Shown piece after piece: positions 42,450 to 51,752 of a stretch of DNA of 64,000 bases. The notes beneath the pieces are model-generated. The model did no database searches, was not told the DNA's origin, and worked only from the letters and a program-made list of their open reading frames with translations. The stretch comes from Isoetes taiwanensis (taxonomy: Eukaryota; Streptophyta; Lycopodiopsida; Isoetales; Isoetaceae). Each line of letters opens with the position of its first letter. Within the stretch, counting starts at the first letter, position 1. The DNA lies in NCBI GenBank assembly GCA_021234155.1, contig JAJEKV010000013.1, positions 751,696-815,695 of the forward strand. The letters are read 5' to 3'. The translations under genes were made by a program, and so were the position numbers.

Positions 42450-44003
42450 CCTCCAATCATAGATAACCAATAACAGAGTAGCTAATTCTATTTCTATGGT
42501 GCACTATGATTGGCATGACAATTAGAGTAGCTAATTCTAATGCCATGGTTGTATAAAAGTCTGGATTTTCTCATAACATTCTAACTTTTAGAATGTATTC
42601 GTAACAGCCCGTTGGGGTAAAGAATCAACTGTCCTCAGTTGGCAAAGTAGATGACCCCCCTGGAAATAATATAGGCCTGTTACATTCACCGCGCAGATAG
42701 ACTTCCCTGTAAGCTTCCAACAGAGGTAAGTAATGCTCGAAATAATCCTCCGATTTCCATTCTGCTTCAGTATGTGGCACATCCGTATACTTCACCAAAT
42801 ATCTGCGTTTAAGACCACGACCCTTATGCCTCATAATCATCTCAGGTTGGTATATTGTATTATCATCCACTAACACTGGGTTAACTCCTTTAAATGGCCT
42901 GAGATATTCCACATTAAAAGAATTATGCATCTTCCAAGTATCTGGCAATTCCAACCTGTAAACATTATCATTTATCTTTTCAATGATCCTGAAAGGTCCA
43001 TAAAACCTGGTAAGAAGCTTGTGCTTTTTCTGTTCGGAAGGAGCACGTCTTTCCTTAATGATTCTAATGAATACCCAGTCATCCACCTGATATAGAACCT
43101 GTCTGCATTTCCTGTTCGCTTGACGAGTATACCTTTCATGTGCAACAGTGAGTGCTGCCCTGGTAGATTCCAAAATAGCATCCATATTTGTAGCAACTCG
43201 ATCATCCTCCATTACACCTTCTGCCACTTTAATAACAGGATTTGGAGGTAAACGTCCCTGTATAACATAAAAAGGTGATAAACCTGTGGCTGAGTGCGTA
43301 GCCATATTATAAGCAAACTGAACCACTGGCAGATATCGCTCCCAATCAGAAACCTGCTCATGTACAAAACTGTGTAGCATGCTTAGAAGAGTTCTATGAG
43401 TAACTTCTGTCTGCCCATCCGTCTGAGGATGGAAACCTGTGGAGAAATGCATCATTGTACCTAGATTTGTAAACAATGCTCTCCAAAACTTGCTGCAAAA
43501 CTTTGAATCTCTGTCAGAAATTATTACCTCTGGCAATCCATGGTTCTTAAATACTTCTTTCAAAAATAATCGTGCAGCATCATCTTTTTGCAAGGAATAA
43601 AGATTGCATACTTACTGAGACGGTCCACAATGGTCCAAACCTGATCATTACCTTGTGTGCTCCGTGGAACACTAACAAAGTCCATACTGATATGCTGAAA
43701 AGGTTTTTCCAGAATACTTAGTGCCATCAATAATCCTGGTACCTTGGCATGAGAATTTTTGGTTTTCTGACATACAAGACATCTTTCCACAAATGCAACA
43801 ACATCTTTTCTGATATTTTTCCAATAGAAATACTTTGAAACCAAATCATGAGTATTAAAAATACCCCTATGACCTGCTATTGGTACCTCATGGCATTCTC
43901 GTAGAACCGTTTCCCTGAATTGTGGAGTAACACAAAGACAATCTTTGAAAAACAAATATCCTTTGCGTAAATAGAAATTATCAATAATACGTTGCTGGCT
44001 TTC
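42450..44003 (-). pseudogene. Inverted gypsy fragment: LTR start, chromodomain, integrase
   Basis: The minus strand repeats the first element from within integrase (its 40804) to the LTR (its 42353), including TGTTACG at 42599-42605 as LTR start. The main frame, 43593-42625 (322 residues), holds the integrase core and the chromodomain uninterrupted, because it keeps four bases lost from the plus copy. The frame 43955-43560 holds the integrase finger. The A-run frameshift between these two pieces is shared with the plus copy. Substitutions against the plus arm (for example TGFH against TAFH) show it is a true paralogous copy and not a read artefact. Confidence 0.9.
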
Positions 44004-45862
44004 CTGCTACCTCTGAAGCTGATGCATGTTACCAGTGTGGCCGTCAAGGTCACTATGCTCGTGATTGCCGTGTTGGTAAGCGGGGAAGACCTAGCCGTGG
44101 TAGTGACCATGGTGGACGTGATGACAAGAGAGGTGGTGATAAGGAAAAGGTCAATGCCAGCACAACCGAGATCCCAGTGGACGCAGATTCTCATGACCTA
44201 TTGTTGTTTGATGGACATATTGGTCACACTCATGTGATTGTACAATTGGACAATGGCGCCTCGCATGATCTCATTTCTTCAGAACTTGTTCAACGTTTGG
44301 GATTGCCTACTGTTCGTTTTCCTAATCGTACAGTAGCAGGCATTTGTACTAACATATTTGGTTCTTGTTCAGCAAAAGTGCCACAGCAACACTTTGCACT
44401 TGGTGATTATGTCACGACTCGTGATTTTATGGTGGTTCCAAATTTGAGGAAAGTGGACATCGTCTTTGGAATTCCATGGTGGAGACAAATTGATCCTGTA
44501 GTAAATTACAAGACTCTCGAAGTCACTGTTGATGGAGTAACCTTCAAAGGTATAAAATCTTCCAATCCTGCTATCATGATTAGTCATGCTGCTTTTAAAA
44601 GATGTGTGCGACATGAGCCCATAGGAGTTTATCTTGTATATATTTTTCCTCCTGAGCAAGCTATCACTGTTACTAATGATTTGGACCGTGCTCGTTTGCA
44701 ATTTCTTAATAACTATGAAGCATTATTTAACGATGATGTTGTGGAAATGCCACCTGATCGACCGGAAAATCATCGCATTGAGTTAGTTCCAGGAACTGAA
44801 CCAATAGTGAAACATCCTTACAAAATGTCACCAGTTATGCTTGATGAAGTTCAAAAGCAAGTTCAAGATTTGTTGGATCGTGGTTTGATCCGAGAAAGTA
44901 GCTCACCATTTGGAGCACCAGTTCTTTTGGTTAACAAAAAAGATGGTTCTTTTCGTATGTGTATTGATTACAGGGCCCTCAATAAGTTCACAATAAAGAA
45001 TAAGTATCCTATTCCTCGAGTGGATGACTTGCTGGATCAATTGAAGGGCACCACCATCTTCAGTAAGATAGATTTAAAATCTGGCTATCATCAGGTTCGT
45101 GTGCATGAACCAGACATTCATAAAACAGCTTTTCGCACACCTTATGGTCATTATGAATTTTTAATTATGCCTTTTGGATTAACTAATGCCCCTGCAACCT
45201 TTTGTCGCATGATGAGTAGAGTTTTGAGACCCTTTTTGGGCAAGTTTGTGGTGGTCTTTTTGGATGATATTTTGGTTTACAGCAGAAATGAGACCCAGCA
45301 CATGGATCATTTATATACGTGTTGAACACATTGCGTGGTCAAAATTTCAAATAAACCGTGAAGAAAAGCTTTTTCTTCCAACCTCAAATTGAGTATTTAG
45401 GGCATGTAGTTTCGGAAAAGGTATTCGTGTTGATCCCGCAAAAGTGCAAGTGGTGCAAAATTGGCCGTTCCACAAAATGTCACCGAGGGTAATGCTTTTT
45501 GGGACTTTGTAGCTATTATCGACGGTTTGTCCGTAATTTTGCTCAGTTGGCTTTGCCCTTAACAAATTTGTTAAAGCATGATACACCCTTTCATTGGGAA
45601 CGCTCTCAAGCACAGGCTTTTCAGTCTTTGAAGCAACGCCTTATTACCACACCTGTTTTACAATTGCCAGATTTTTCTAAGCAATACTTTGTTTGTTGCA
45701 CTGATGCAAGTGGTTCTTCTATAGGGGCAGTATTAGAACAGGATGGGCATCCTATTGCTTTTGAGAGCCACAAGCTTAATTCTGCGGAATTAAAGTATAC
45801 GGTATATGAAAAAGAATTATTGGCTATTCTGCATGCTTTAAAAATTTGGAAACATTATCTTA
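44004..45862 (+). pseudogene. Third gypsy fragment: zinc knuckle to RNase H (plus strand)
   Basis: Plus-strand sequence resumes within gag, at the point equivalent to 38636, and continues through the zinc knuckle, protease ([10 protein letters not shown]), RT (FLDDILVYS at about 45257) and RNase H ([13 protein letters not shown]), stopping at an A/T site where a Helitron end begins. The 382-codon frame 44177-45325 is intact across protease and RT. Between 45300 and 45520 a burst of small changes and indels breaks the frame, then a further 135-codon frame carries RNase H. It keeps TAT where the full copy has the TAG stop. Confidence 0.9.
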
Positions 45863-45890
45863 CTAGAAAAAGTGCCCAGCGTTGCTGGGC
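45863..45890 (-). mobile_element. Helitron 3' terminus (minus strand)
   Basis: On the minus strand, hairpin GCCCAGC-AAC-GCTGGGC is followed by ACTTTTT, CTAG (45866-45863) and T. It matches the terminus at 16.17 kb in stem length and AAC loop. The abutting sequence is the gypsy RNase H, and the interrupted site is A^T when compared with the full copy (about 40497), as Helitron insertion requires. The element therefore extends rightwards from here; its 5' end is not located. Confidence 0.75.
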
Positions 45891-46004
45891 TTTTTGTCAG
45901 GCATAAGTCAAAAAGTAATAAAAATGGTGGATTTAACTTTATAACATCTAAAGGTTAAAATATTGTATAAGTTGGAAAATCTAATGCCACAAATTTCTGG
46001 GAGC

Positions 46005-47400
46005 AATTGCTGGTAATCGTAACCAGCCTGTGAAAGATGTAGTTTCATGGAATTCAATCCTTGCTAGTTCTAGGAGCAATTGCTGGTAATTGCGAGTGAA
46101 TATCTATGTCTTGTTGGTGGTGGCATGCATAATTCCAATTATGTGATGTTCTAGCCAGACAAAAGTTTATTCTAATGTATTCTAGCAAACATGTGCCCGA
46201 CGTTGTCCAAGGGCTAGATTTGCAAGGGAAATAGGACAAACTACATAGTGCAAATCCTAAGTGAGGAATTGTGATGTCTGAAATGAAAGGAAACTTCCAT
46301 TTAACAAACATGGAACTGCCGATTGTAATCAATATTCCACCCTTCCACCCTGACGCCATAACTTAAACTTTCTAATTGTGAACGAATTCGATATGCATCG
46401 TCTCTTGATATGGGTAAATTCATAGTCAAACTTTACAAATTTTACTATGTTATCTAGTGGTTCCTACTAATTGCACCTTCTATAACGTGCTAAGATTGTC
46501 ACATCCTATGAGAACAAAATTACCCCTCAATGTCTAAACTATTGCTACATGCATTGAAAATGGTAATGAGAATATTTACATTTGCCTTTACACAAGAGTG
46601 CCTCTCATCATAGAGTTCTAGTGTTTTTACATCATCTCCAGGTTTTACATAACCTGCAATAATTGCATTCCATGTACCTACAACCCGGACAGACATTTTA
46701 AAGATTTGCATTGCTTGTGCTATCTGCCCACACTTTGCATATATATCAGGAAGTTTATTGGAAACTAAGATACATGCTTCAATTCTGTTATTCACAATGT
46801 GCTTATGGGCTCAGTAACAGTAACAGATGCAATAACTTTACAGTCTAACCTTCCTAGAACCACACAGATTTCATGCCAAAGCAAAATCAAAAGCAGAATA
46901 TTTGCTACTTGGAGTAGCCATATTTTACACCGCCTTTGTGGGATGATTATGGAACTATGGGCTAGCTCAAGTAAGCCATCAAGTGAAACAAAGTTAACAG
47001 ATTGAGTCCGCATTTTTCTTGATCCAAAAACGCTATCAATAGATGGTTCCATGGAGTTGAAGACATATCCGCCATCATGGGCACCTGGTCATTCTCATAC
47101 AAAGTCCGATAAATCAAATGGGATTGTGAGCAAAAGCATGACACGGGCTTCTTCTCGTTTAGTCAAGATGGATCTATCCAAGTTGTGCTGTTTGTTGCCA
47201 TGTCCAAGAAGCTTGGGATTCAGACGAAGATAGAATTGTTTGGGGTGCCATAACCAAATGTTGTCCAACATTTGCAGCTAGAGATTGGACAGGTTGCTTG
47301 GAGTAGAGTAAACTCATCAGGGTCCTATCAATGGGATTGGTGTCAGTTTCAAATACCATGTTACCTGGTAACCTGAAGGTTCTTGCATCATTTTCTCTGA
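46005..47400 (-). pseudogene. PPR-protein gene fragments
   Basis: On the minus strand, 46795-46520 reads ILVSNKLPDIYAKCGQIAQA then VGTWNAIIAGYVKPGDDVKT, the typical alternation of plant PLS-type pentatricopeptide repeats (organelle RNA-binding proteins). Further weak PPR-like sequence continues to about 47360 with frameshifts. A short plus-strand piece at 46011-46070 reads QPVKDVVSWNSILAS, a PPR repeat in the opposite orientation, so at least two gene pieces are present. All are broken. They lie next to the Helitron end and could be its captured cargo. Confidence 0.6.
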
Positions 47401-47409
47401 ATCCGCATA

Positions 47410-47830
47410 TTTCTAGTTATAAAATCTCATATACCAAATCGCCCAAGCTAGAATAAATGTTGAATAATGGGAATATTTCTCGAAGGAAGCAAATGTCACA
47501 TGCTGCTGCGATTATGAAGTCTTAGGGAGGGAAAGCCGCAAGGTCGCCATGGCTCCCGTGGAAGTACCGTTGCTAGACTACTTGAGCTGGTTTTGGAATG
47601 TACATCCGAACCATTGAATACGTCCAGAACCATTAAATATGTAATGGTGCCAACCAAAGTCCTAAGATAACGTTTCCACAATTATCTTTGTATTGCGGGA
47701 GGGTATTCATCGCAAAGGCTGGGAGTAAGATTTTGATATGGTATTGTCGTGAAGTTGTATAAATATAAATATGGCTTTTGAGGAGCTTGATGCCAAATTT
47801 GAGTAGCTTAATTTCTTGGATCCTTTTTCA
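47410..47830. other. Anonymous sequence; no gene recognised
   Basis: No coding features or clear repeats were seen; short frames only. Confidence 0.35.
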
Positions 47831-47833
47831 CCT

Positions 47834-48160
47834 CGGCTCCAACATGCCAAGGTGGCTCCAACATTCCAATTCAAACATCCTAGGCCTAAAAATGCCATTT
47901 CTAATGTAATGTTTTTTAATTCTTTAATTGAATTCATATGTTATTTGTTATGATTCAAATGTTGCGCCCCTAGGATCCACCATACCACCTGGTTGGCTCT
48001 AACATGCCATGCGGTCTCTAATATGGCTCCAACATGCCAAGATGGCTCCAACATGCCAAGGTGGCTCAAACATGCCACGTGGACTCCAACATGCCACCTA
48101 GGTTCTGAAATGCCATGCAGACTCTAACATGCCAGCTAGGCTCCAACATGCGAAGGCAAC
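47834..48160 (+). repeat. Minisatellite, unit about 19 bp (GGCTCCAACATGCCAAG)
   Basis: Variants of GGCTCCAACATGCCAAGRT repeat, most regularly at about 48020-48090 with 18-20 bp spacing, and more loosely on both sides (47838-47870, 47990-48150). A separate E/Q-coding hexanucleotide stretch (GAACAG/GAGCAG types) lies at about 48285-48440. Confidence 0.75.
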
Positions 48161-48284
48161 CAATCTTTGTGTAAAATTAGCCAAGGTGGCACTTGGATTG
48201 CAAATACTGAACTTGGATCCTGCCTTCCAGATTTAAGAAACTCGCGAAGAGAAATCTTTGAGATACGAAACTAAGGGCGTGAAG

Positions 48285-48935
48285 AAGCAGGAGCAGGAAC
48301 AAGAACAGGAACAGGAGCTAAAACTGGAGCAAGAGCTGGAATAGGAACTGGAGCAAGGACTAGAGCTTGGACATGATCTCGAACATGGGCAGAATATGGA
48401 ACATGAACTAGAGCAAAGCCAAGAGCAGAGACAAGAGCTCTTGGAGTTTCCTAAGCTGAGCTCCGATCTCCTTCTTTTCGTACACATTGAGTTCCCTTTG
48501 CACCTCCCGCTGCAGCTGATTGGTGTGGGCCAGAATGGGTTCTGAGATCTGGCATTGGATTTCTGTTAATGTATGACCCTCTCTACGCCTGGTTACAACT
48601 ATTCTGGAGCGTGAAGATGAATCAAGGAACCCGACTTGCACAACTTCACCATCTCCATGGTTTCGATTTGCCTTAAATACATCACTCATCCACGGCCTGC
48701 CATCTCACCTACCTGCATGGACCCAAGGTAAGATACCTTTCCCATTTCTTCATCATCAGTTTTTTCTACTTTTGCCACCTCCGCACAAAATCATGCCAGT
48801 ATATTCCATTAGTTTCACTACCTGCATTGACCCAAGGTAAGATACATTTCCCATTTCTTCATCATCAGTTTTTTCTACTTTTGCCACCTCTGCACAAAAT
48901 CACAGCATATTCCATTAGTTTCACCCTAAGAACCC
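48285..48935 (-). pseudogene. Unrecognised gene fragment with tandemly duplicated exon
   Basis: On the minus strand, an exon-like block reads VAKVEKTDDEEMGNVSYLGS and ends CAG|GTAGT, preceded by TTTGTGCAG (about 48905-48825). A second copy, about 110 bp downstream in transcript order (about 48790-48715), has acceptor TTTGTGCGG, which lacks the AG, and its frame runs through into GRPWMSDVFKANRNHG and QREVQRELNVYEKKEIGAQL (48690-48440). After that the frame enters a low-complexity hexanucleotide region. I do not recognise the family. The coding-like texture and splice borders argue for a real gene piece. Confidence 0.45.
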
Positions 48936-48959
48936 TATATTCTTACCAGCGGCCACCAT

Positions 48960-49140
48960 TTGAGATATTTATGGACTTGCAGAAAGTCCATATTTAATGA
49001 AATTATGCTTTATCATGCTTAGGCAGATGGCTTTGCTCAGTTGGATCTATTTATCCACTGGGTTTTTATTCCTGCCTCTGCATTGTATCATGTATTGTTT
49101 GAGAGTGATTAATAAAGTCTGACGTCCTTCAAAAACACTA
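48960..49140 (+). mobile_element. Possible LINE/SINE 3' tail
   Basis: Ends GATTAATAAAGTCTGACGTC followed by CTTCAAAAAC. A very similar ending (GAATAAAGTCCGGACGGCCC then CTTCAAC and an A-run) occurs at 61850-61890. The shared ending and A-rich tail suggest 5'-truncated copies of one retroposon family. Confidence 0.4.
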
Positions 49141-49190
49141 AAAATATAAAATGAACGTAGCTTATTATCAAGACTTAAGAAAGTAACAAC

Positions 49191-49382
49191 TCAATCTGGG
49201 ATCTTAACTCCAACTTTGGAGGTGATGAGATGCATCCCATATCTAGGCTTGAGGGGTCGTAGCAGCCACAAGGGCATGCCTGCAATTGGGAGGGAGATTA
49301 ACTTGAACCTTTGCAAGAGCATTGCTAAAATGAGCTTTGCCTCCATCATGGCAACTATTAAATGAAGACGTACATATGACCT
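49191..49382 (-). pseudogene. Cytochrome P450 C-terminal fragment
   Basis: The minus-strand frame reads RSYVRLHLIVAMMEAKLILA then MLLQRFKL and RPLKPRYGMHLITSKV. This matches the P450 end from the haem-binding loop through helix L to the last strand (in the family: R-x-C-x-G followed by ..MEAK.ILA..LQ.F). The haem-ligating Cys position is occupied by Tyr (RSYVRLH), and nothing upstream is coding. A dead 3' exon fragment. Confidence 0.7.
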
Positions 49383-49385
49383 CAC

Positions 49386-50240
49386 AATAAGTCACCTTTG
49401 ACTACAAGCCACAATAAAAATGCACAAGCTTGGTTCGAGAAACTTTTTAGCCTAAAACATCAAGTTTCCTGCAGTTTTGAACCTGTCCGGCAAGCTACAA
49501 AGCTATTCTTCAAAATTGCCAGAAAAACCAAGAAAAACTCCTCATTATAGTGTGAAATTTTCTGCTAATATTTTGCCTACATGTTAATTTCAGAAAATAA
49601 TCGGATACATGGGCTTAAACCTCAGTATTTCCCCAACCAAGTGCACAAGGCCACTTTGGTAAGTGGGTTAAAAACTTATTTCATTCAATTTAGTCAAATC
49701 AATTTCATTTATCACTTCAAATTTAAGATAAATAATCTGAAAGGTGAGGTATGACCTACAAAGTATGAGATGCAAATAATGTCCATTTATAAAATAAAAT
49801 AATCAAGTAACATAAATATAGTCAAATTTTGGATATATCACTTTTCTAGTGGCATGATTGTAGATAAGGCAAGATGTCTCATGCAATCTAACTACCAATA
49901 CCAAAGTTTACAATTAGATTGAGAAGATGATCTTTACTTTCTAACTAAATCTAATTATGAATAGCTAAGTTCACATTTAGGTTAGAGAGATGCTCTTTGT
50001 TTGCGAACCAACTTTTCAATATCAAATATAGAGCATGTCAATTGAGCTTTAGATGATATTACATAGAATTTCACATCTTGTAAACTATATATCTAGAATG
50101 TTCACATCCACTTATATTACATATGTGTAATTTATATCTGATTTGCATTCCAATAAAAATATAGCAAGGAAGTCTTTTGGATGCAAATTAGTGAAACATA
50201 TTTATTGATGCATTTGTTGTCTTGGAGGGGGATCGTCATA
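49386..50240. other. AT-rich spacer; no gene recognised
   Basis: No coding signals. The last part (about 50215-50317) resembles 53590-53665 around ATGTGTCTCAC and is probably the duplicated 3' flank of the PLAC8 genes. Confidence 0.45.
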
Positions 50241-50317
50241 AATGTGTCTCACTTTCGCAAAGCCTAAAGAACAAATGATAAGTCAAAATCAACATTTGGG
50301 TTGGGGGATGGGAAAAG

Positions 50318-50922
50318 CTATAGAAAAGAAGAGAATGGTAACCAAGTACCTAAGGAGGGGTCGATGCCTCTATTTTGAAGCTCACGATATTGTTGAGCAA
50401 TGGAGCAGTAAAGGCAACACCAATCCACTAAACAGTCGTCGCATGGATCTTCAGGTAAGCCATATTTGGCACGAAGCTTAGAGCGAAATGCGTAGGTGTA
50501 GAGGCAAGGGCAACCACAATAAGAATAGATGCACAAGTTGCAACCAGCACAGAAGCAAGCTGCAGCAAAGCAAATCAAGTTGACAAGAATTGAAAACATA
50601 GATGCCAAAATTAAGACGAGTAAGATGCTTACACGTGGCACCTCTGTCCACAATATTTGCCACTTGGGCAAAGGGGACACAGGGAAAACAACATGCCGAA
50701 ACAACTGAAAGGTGGTGGAAGTAAGTAAGCAGGATTAAATATAAATGAAACTGAACTGAATTGAACTTGTTTTATACATGATCCAATGTCTTCGGAACAT
50801 CCGAATAGGCCTGTCGTCCAGGTGCCCAAAGCTTTGGCAGGGGCGTGTTGAGGAGGAGGGGTGTATTGTGGAGGAGGCACAACATTTTGAGTGGAATGAA
50901 CTGGAACGCCTGCTTTCTCCAT
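50318..50922 (-). CDS. PLAC8-family protein (cell number regulator / plant cadmium resistance type), gene 1
   Basis: Three exons: 50922-50778, 50704-50633 and 50559-50318, all joined in phase 1 with GT..AG introns; the total is 459 nt, or 152 residues plus stop. The N-terminal region is Pro-rich (PPPQYTPPPQHAP), then WTTGLFGCSED. The short second exon gives ACCFPCVPFAQVANIVDRGA, the Cys-rich first motif. Exon 3 has a hydrophobic Cys-containing segment, CGCPCLYTYAFRSKLRAKYG, and DCLVDWCCLYCSIAQQYREL. Family members are small membrane proteins linked to organ-size control or to metal (Cd, Zn, Ca) transport; which applies here is unknown. The start was chosen because the same N-terminal plan occurs in gene 2. 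Intact. Confidence 0.88.
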
Positions 50923-51405
50923 TTTCCCTTTGCCCTCTGTTCTGTCCCTCCTCAAACACACACTTATGCAAAAGCTTCGCCAAAAACTGCCGCTCGGGAG
51001 GTCTTCCCGAATAGAGAATACATGCACTTTGAAATTTTTACAATATCACTCTAATTTATAGGTTGGATAACAGCCTTTACAGGGGCCATTATGGGTCAGG
51101 GAACGACCTCGGAGGCTGTTATCAGCCTTAACAGGCTGTTCAGATTATCTTATTCTGGCACTGTCCAACAAGATTATTATAGTGATTTAGTTACAAGACT
51201 GCTATAGTGATAATAATTCTAGGTCAAGCTGTTACGGTCCATGCATTCCCTCTTCACGCTTGAATCAGTCTTTCAGACTCATTCCTAGAATAAACATCTT
51301 TGGCCAGCCTTTGAAGGTGACCATTACATTGTCATTTACTTTTTTTAGCTTTTATAGCATATACAACAAAAGAAATATATGGCCCCTTGGTTTTATACTT
51401 GTACA
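50923..51405. other. Upstream region of PLAC8 gene 1
   Basis: Probable promoter and 5' UTR on the minus strand. Contains a short repeated phrase ACAGCCTT/CAGGCTGTT at about 51070-51145. No defined regulatory site is claimed. Confidence 0.35.
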
Positions 51406-51407
51406 GA

Positions 51408-51752
51408 TGGTCCCACTACCATTACTAATGTCACCACTACCACTACTAATGTCCAACATTTAATAAATTCCTCAACCATTACTAACGTCACCCACTACCA
51501 CTACTAAGTCCAACATTTGAAAAATTCCTCCACCATTAATGCCAACCAGCGCCACTAATGATGACCAACATTTAATAAATTCCTCAACCACTAATGCAAT
51601 CCACTACCACTACTAATATCCAACATTTGAAAAATTCTTCCACCACTAATGCCAACCAACACCACTACTAATGTCCAACATTTGATAAATTCCTCAACCA
51701 CTAATGCAACCCACGACCACTACTAATGTCCAACATTTGATAAATTCCTCAG
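51408..51752 (+). repeat. Minisatellite of ACCACTACTAATG / TCCAACATTTGA units
   Basis: Alternating phrases CACTACTAATGTCCAACATT, TGATAAATTCCTCAACCACT and AATGC(C/A)AACC repeat in a composite unit of about 55-65 bp, in roughly five copies, between the PLAC8 genes. Confidence 0.8.

Noticed and set aside
42197-44003. Inverted gypsy arms as a fold-back sequencing artefact
   Set aside because: The arms differ by substitutions and a 4-bp indel, and the minus arm keeps a frame broken in the plus arm.
45863-45900. Hairpin followed by T-run that looks like a bacterial rho-independent terminator
   Set aside because: The setting is a plant nuclear repeat. The CTAG spacing and the match to 16.17 kb explain it as a Helitron 3' end.
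48233-48487. Ser/Cys-rich 84-codon minus frame as a secreted Cys-rich peptide
   Set aside because: It is the translation of a hexanucleotide repeat, with no signal peptide and no fixed Cys pattern.
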